Shown here one piece after another: positions 7,695 through 11,512 of a DNA stretch of 11,512 nucleotides. This DNA comes from Euperipatoides rowelli (lineage: Eukaryota; Onychophora; Udeonychophora; Euonychophora; Peripatopsidae): the NCBI GenBank assembly GCA_003024985.2, contig PXIH01S0000904.1. One strand, 5' to 3'. The notes under the pieces are model-generated. The model did not search any database. It worked only from the letters and a program-made list of their open reading frames with translations, and was not told where the DNA came from. Position 1 is the first letter of the stretch. The number at the start of each line of letters is the position of its first letter. Position numbers and translations under genes: made by a program.

Positions 7695-8727
7695 GTATAG
7701 TCTTAAAAATGAAAAAAAAAAATTCATTATTTGAACCTAATTTTTTTAAAAAAAAAATATTCTAGAACACCCTCCTCCCCCCTCCTTTGTCATCCTACCA
7801 CATCTTGGTCTCAGTTAGCTCTCTTGGAATTATGTAGCCTTAAATATTATCACCCTATAAAGTTTAATAATAAATAAATAAATATATATATATATCTGTG
7901 AAGCCACAAAGTCTGCTAAGAGGAATATTTTATATTTGAAAAAAATTAAAACACTTTTTGAGAGTTGATAATTAAAAATAAGTGTGAACCCAACCTCCCC
8001 CTTTAAACAAAAGATGAGAGTTGAACCAATAATTCATTTACAAAAATGTCAGCTTCTAAAAAAAAAATAGCAAATTATTTAAAACAGGTGTCCAGCAACC
8101 TTTTTTTTTTTAACTTCGACACACATTTTTTTTTTTTTTTTCATTGTCAGCATGTGAAGAGAAATACATTATGCTAAAATGATTTAGGTCAAACAGAAAG
8201 AAAAAAAAAAAAAAAACTTTTGATACAATGTAATTCAGGTTGATTTCAGGAACATTTGAGGATATTTGATCTTTTTATAATCATTTTAAACTCTTTTTCC
8301 TGCTGGTCATAGTAGTGACTCATGATATGAAAAGAAAAAAAATGCAATATTATTAAATTAAATGCAAAAAAAAAAAAAAAACTGCTAACTAATTAAAATA
8401 AACATTAGAGCACAGTAATAATTTAATAGTAGGCTAAAGGGAGTAGAATTGTAACCCTAAACTGAATTTAACCTTAAAAAAAAACTATTTTGAACAATGG
8501 AAAACTAAAATAAAAATCTAATTTAGGCTTCCATAATAATGTAACAATAACAAAAATACATTAACGATTTTGGATCATTCATTTTTGTTTTTATATTAGT
8601 CTATAGATAGCCTACATTACAGTGCCATGATTTGTTATTGCAAAAAATTTCCTGAAGCAAGGATTAATTTTTTTTTACCTGGTGGCCATCTGGCCCTATC
8701 TTAAATTTTTCCATATCTACCCCCATT
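7695..8727. other. Low-complexity AT-rich presumed intron, no gene seen
   Basis: The stretch contains many A and T runs (for example 8101-8110, 8128-8141 and 8202-8217), a TAAA/TA microsatellite at 7866-7895, and a C-rich patch at 7770-7787. A sequence resembling a hAT transposon end lies at 8085-8100 but has no visible partner. No protein-like frame was found on either strand. Confidence 0.6.
7866..7895. repeat. AT microsatellite (TAAA)n(TA)n
   Basis: Roughly four TAAA-type units run straight into about eight TA units. It is a simple sequence repeat and likely polymorphic in length. Confidence 0.9.
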
Positions 8728-9268
8728 TCGAAAAAGTTTCAAATATTGTAGATTAAATTCTTATTCAGGGTTTTTATTTAGGTGGAGCTGACAAATGTTA
8801 TGTAAAAATTATCCAAACCGATGAAAAAAAAAAAAAAGGTTTATGCACCTCTTGATCATGAATGATAGAGTTGGGGCGTAGTTGTTTATTATGTAGAAGA
8901 TAGTGTCAGACTGTCAGTATTGGGATGAAGTTTGGAGCTGTAAATAAAAAAAAAAACATTCATAGTAGATATACAAAAAATATTTTTGTATATCTATTAT
9001 GAATTTTTTTTTTACAACTATCCAACCTGGTACAGAACTGAATGTCACATGTCTAAAATAAATATCAACCTTATTTTTAAAATTTATAGTCCTACCCTTA
9101 ATCCTAACCTGAACCTTAACTCCGAAACTATGCCAAATCCTATAATAATGAAGAGGTGCAATAAACCCTTTTGGATAGTTTTGAGAATTTTTACACAATC
9201 TCCGTCAGCTCAATTTAAACAAAAATGTGAAATAAGAATCTAATCTACAATATTTGAAAGCTTTAATA
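8728..9268. repeat. Near-palindrome: two copies (C2 +, C3 -) of the core repeat head to head
   Basis: TTTCAAATATTGTA (8737-8750) mirrors TACAATATTTGAAA (9246-9259). The mirror continues inward through GAGCTGAC, GTAAAAATT, TATCCAAA and TTTAT.GCACCTCTT to the centre, where GATATAC (8968-8974) faces GTATATC (8988-8994). The core repeat appears at 8844-8948 on plus (C2) and 9082-9159 on minus (C3). The right half carries about 60 extra bases near 9010-9075. The two long open frames here (8914-9198 minus, 8986-9243 plus) are mirror products of the same repeat and are not genes. Confidence 0.85.
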
Positions 9269-9323
9269 CCCAAACACTCCTCTATCCCACTCCATCCTAA
9301 GTCAATTTACTAAAATTGAACTA

Positions 9324-9807
9324 CAGTAAAACCTGTCTTGAGAGACCACCCCTTCTGCCATGAAATAACAGTCTTTCAAAACAGGTGGTCTCTCAAAAGA
9401 AGACCTGTCTTGAGAGTCCATCTCTTCTGCTATAAAATAATGGTCTTTCAAAGGAGTTGATTTCAAAAATAAACTTTCCCCTTTTTTCAACAAAGCCCAA
9501 TACTGTATTGAAATACACTAGACTACAATGTTATATTTTTAGGCATTTACACATTTATTTAAATTTGCTTTTTTTATTAATTTTGTCTGTAAATAAAAAA
9601 GGCACACTTTTTACAAAGTTCTTGTGGTCTTACAAAAAAGGCTAAATTCAATGCTTGGAATTTAAAAAGACTGGCCACTGGTCACGTTAGAGAGGTGGTC
9701 TTTAATAAGAGGTTGTTTGTGTGAAAAATTGATTGGTGCAAAGAAATTGTGGTCTTTAAAGGCAGGTGGTCTCTCATAGCAGGGGTCTCTCAAGACAGGT
9801 TTTACTG
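9324..9807. mobile_element. pogo/Tigger-like MITE (484 bp) with TA target duplication
   Basis: The left end CAGTAAAACCTGTCTTGAGA (from 9324) is matched exactly by the reverse complement of the right end (to 9807), and the identity continues through GAGACC. TA dinucleotides flank both ends (9322-9323, 9808-9809), as expected for Tc1/mariner transposition. CAGTRAAACCT ends are characteristic of the pogo/Tigger group. The motif GGTGGTCTCTCA or its complement recurs several times in the terminal regions (9338, 9384, 9764). No transposase is encoded, so the element depends on one supplied elsewhere. A minus-strand frame at 9302-9493 only reflects the repeated motifs. Confidence 0.88.
9331..9456 (+). 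repeat. Tandem 72-bp duplication inside the pogo-like MITE
   Basis: Unit 1 (9331-9402) begins ACCTGTCTTGAGAGACCA. Unit 2 starts at 9403 with ACCTGTCTTGAGAGTCCA and stays alignable through CTTCTGC.AT.AAATAA and GGTCTTTCAAA to about 9456. The duplication gives the left end two copies of the terminal motif and only the outer one has the CAGTAAA tip. Confidence 0.8.
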
Positions 9808-9809
9808 TA

Positions 9810-10155
9810 TTGACCTTTGTTTTGGATTGTACCGTAGAAAGCCAATCAAGTGCCCATTTATTCTTTTTCGTGCAAGCTTCAAACTTTCAATACCGAATGG
9901 AAAACATTCACTTTTGTATCTCAGTTAAGGATAGAAGCTTAATTCTGATAAGACAAATTCTTAAAATTAGGATTACAAGTGTGTGGAAACTATGCTATTA
10001 ATATTGAAATAGTTGATCGATCACATTCATATACTTTATCATAGCAAGTTAATAGTGACACCTATTGGTCTGAAAGCAAAATCTAGGAGTGAAAAAAATG
10101 AAACAACAAGGTGTCTGTAATTTATTCACTTAAGAAACTCAACACAGAAAAAAAA
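9810..10155. other. Presumed intron between two MITEs, nothing recognised
   Basis: The composition is mildly AT-rich and no frame resembles a known protein. Short open stretches at 9810-10001 and 10111-10326 are not supported; the second runs into the neighbouring repeat element. Confidence 0.5.
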
Positions 10156-10434
10156 ACTAGCGACCGAGTATCGAACTTACCATTGCCCATTTCCTCGTCG
10201 ATTAGGCTAATTAACCGTTGGGCTGACGGAAAGTTGTGTTGTATCAAAATTGATAAAAAAAAAACAACAACGTATATTGCACCTCTTATCATAAAAGGAT
10301 TGGGGGATAGTGAATTTCAGAAGTAGTTGGAGCTAGGTTCAGGTTAAGACTCTAAATAATAAAAAAAAGTCATCGGAGCCCATACGCCATTTATGAGGAA
10401 CGGGAAATGGTAAGTTTGATACCCAGATGTTAGT
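10156..10434 (+). mobile_element. Repeat copy C4: core repeat between diverged inverted arms, tRNA-like boxes
   Basis: The left arm (10156-10196, starting ACTAGCGACCGAGTATCGAA) and right arm (10396-10434, ending TTTGATACCCAGATGTTAGT) are inverted copies with about 75-80% identity. The strongest block is AAATGGTAAGTTYGATAC. Between them lies the core repeat (10279-10360), shared with C1-C3. Both arms are flanked by GAAAAAA, a possible but low-complexity target duplication. On the minus strand, CAGCCCAACGG (10225-10215) resembles a Pol III A box and GTTCGATACTC (10176-10166) a B box, followed by a T run. The head could be a decayed tRNA-derived SINE, but it does not fold as a tRNA. Confidence 0.55.
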
Positions 10435-10582
10435 GAAAAAATACTATAACAGCTAACTGCACATTGTTTGCTAACTCAAAATTTTTGTTACGAACATTTG
10501 GGGCCATGACTAGTAAACTTCCACATGGGTCATCATGTTTCGGTTCCTGTATAATTGGCACCATATACACATTAAGTTTTAA

Positions 10583-10872
10583 CCCTTTCTACTCCAATTA
10601 TTTTAACATATGGCTTCATTATACTCCAATTGTTTTTTTAATTCCCTGATTTTAATTTTAGTTTTTTCTTAAATTGTTTGGTATGATTAAAAACAAATAC
10701 ATTTTCGTCCTTTTGAACGTCAATTTGACTAATTTGAAACATTTTTGAGGCTAACAATGGAACAGTGATTGTTAAAGTGTAAAGAAAAAAAAATGTAGAT
10801 TTTTAATAGACATTGGAGTGGAAGATAAATCTATATAATGTCAATATATAATCGACATTGGAGTGTAAAGGG
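10583..10872. mobile_element. piggyBac-like MITE (290 bp) with TTAA/CTAA target duplication
   Basis: The left end CCCTTTCTACTCCAAT (from 10583) and right end ATTGGAGTGTAAAGGG (to 10872) are inverted repeats with two mismatches. TTAA precedes the left end (10579-10582) and CTAA follows the right end (10873-10876), consistent with a piggyBac TTAA duplication with one substitution. The ACTCCAAT motif appears twice near each end (second copies at about 10624-10631 and, inverted, at 10812-10819), as expected for subterminal binding sites. There is no coding capacity. CCC-starting ends and a TTAA target are typical of piggyBac; the family match itself was not tested. Confidence 0.7.
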
Positions 10873-10914
10873 CTAACTTGTTTGAAACCAATTTGTAAAC
10901 TGTAAATTTAGGCA

Positions 10915-11103
10915 TCTCCAATTCCAAGCTAGCAGGGTGGATGGACTTGTTGGGACTTCGCCTGAACATTTCCTGTGATCAACTTTTTCTTCAGAGAAGT
11001 TAGACCTATACGTTCCATTTTTGATGCAAGATGCTTTCGATTTATTGGATCTGCTTCAACCAGGGATCGCGTTAATGCATCTAGACGCGTAGTTCACCCT
11101 TAA
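10915..11103. other. CpG-containing, more balanced-composition patch of unknown role
   Basis: This stretch has clearly more G+C and CpG than its surroundings (TTCG, TACG, ATCGCG, GACGCG). Several frames stay open over 100-150 bp on both strands. On plus, an acceptor-like tract TTTTTCTTCAG (ending 10994) precedes a 31-codon frame (KLDLYVPFLMQDAFDLL...) that ends at 11092. I do not recognise any of these as a protein, and none matches the N-terminus expected for eEF1B. It could be an exon of another gene, a regulatory segment or a transposon fragment. Confidence 0.3.
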
Positions 11104-11512
11104 AATAATTGAAAAACCCGCCAAAAATTATCAGATGCATATTTTCACGCATGCAAAAAAAAAAGGCACAATAAGAGATTTAAAACAGCTGTAAACTACA
11201 GCTATTTTATTTGTAATTAAATTCTTTAGAGAATGAATCTAATTTACTTCAATTATGATTCTTACAAACCTATTAAAATACATGCAACAATGTAGAGTCT
11301 TTTGGGGATAAAAAAAAAAAGACCAAGATCTTCAAACAAAATATAGCCTAAATCCTAATCATACTGATACGACAATGTACAGTATAGGCCTAAAATAAGT
11401 ATAACGCATGAAAAAAAAGCCCAAAGAATTTTGCAAATCTTAATAATACTGCTTATTTTTAAAACGTATGAAAAGAAAAAGACAGAGTTTTAAATAAATT
11501 CTGAATAACTTC
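11104..11512. other. AT-rich presumed intron, nothing recognised
   Basis: Only simple features are visible: the short inverted repeat AGCTGTAAACTACAGCT at about 11188-11204, A runs near 11155 and 11311, and one TAGGCCTA word at about 11385. No coding region or RNA gene was found. Confidence 0.5.

Noticed and set aside
8640-8745. Possible eEF1B first exon on minus (ATGGGGGTAGATATG... then CAG|GTAAAA)
   Set aside because: The encoded residues (MGVDMEKFKIGPDGHQ) do not resemble the conserved eEF1B N-terminus, and the exon phase would not fit the entry phase of exon A.
8914-9243. Open frames of 94 and 85 codons on opposite strands
   Set aside because: They are mirror images produced by the near-palindrome and the core repeat.
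9302-9493. Minus frame with an internal peptide duplication (SQDR)
   Set aside because: The duplication comes from the 72-bp tandem repeat and end motif of a MITE.
10166-10232. Functional tRNA gene
   Set aside because: A- and B-box-like words are present, but the acceptor and T stems do not pair.

Overview
This window looks like nuclear DNA from an animal, most likely a marine invertebrate. It is AT-rich, full of homopolymer runs, has spliceosomal introns, and is crowded with non-autonomous transposable elements. The word TAGGCCTA and its variants recur (near 6883, 7460 and 11386), and there is a foldback transposon resembling the sea-urchin TU type. Both make an echinoderm my best guess, but that is inference and not a secure assignment.

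The only host gene I can support is translation elongation factor 1-beta (eEF1B-alpha, EEF1B2 in vertebrates), on the minus strand. Two internal exons are visible, each with clean splice sites and compatible phases. Exon A (5893 down to 5674) encodes the end of the N-terminal GST-C-like domain and the start of the central acidic region. Exon B (4426 down to 4360) encodes the rest of the acidic/charged linker. The start of the gene (above 5893) and the exons for the catalytic C-terminal guanine-exchange domain (below 4360) were not found, so they probably lie outside the window. If so, nearly the whole window is intron of this one gene, and the repeats below are intronic insertions.

Layout, left to right. 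1-1260: decayed, internally deleted LINE reverse transcriptase (+). 1754-3506: large foldback element whose ends carry a 38-bp periodic array and whose middle is a long hairpin with a 61-nt loop; its left arm is interrupted by a LINE-3'-end-like insertion (about 1889-2586). 3666-3818: small hairpin element. 4360-5893: the two eEF1B exons and the intron between them. 5894-7471: low-complexity intron with two small hairpin elements. 7472-7694, 8728-9268 and 10156-10434: four copies of one short core repeat, each with different flanking inverted repeats; two copies face each other as a near-palindrome. 9324-9807: pogo/Tigger-like MITE with near-perfect ends and a TA target duplication. 10583-10872: piggyBac-like MITE with a TTAA/CTAA target duplication. 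10915-11103: a short CpG-containing patch of more balanced composition that I cannot assign.

I see no bacterial or phage genes, no CRISPR array, no rRNA or functional tRNA, and no novel protein-coding system. The unusual content is repeat architecture: the 38-bp phased foldback ends, and a core repeat shared by elements with unrelated termini.
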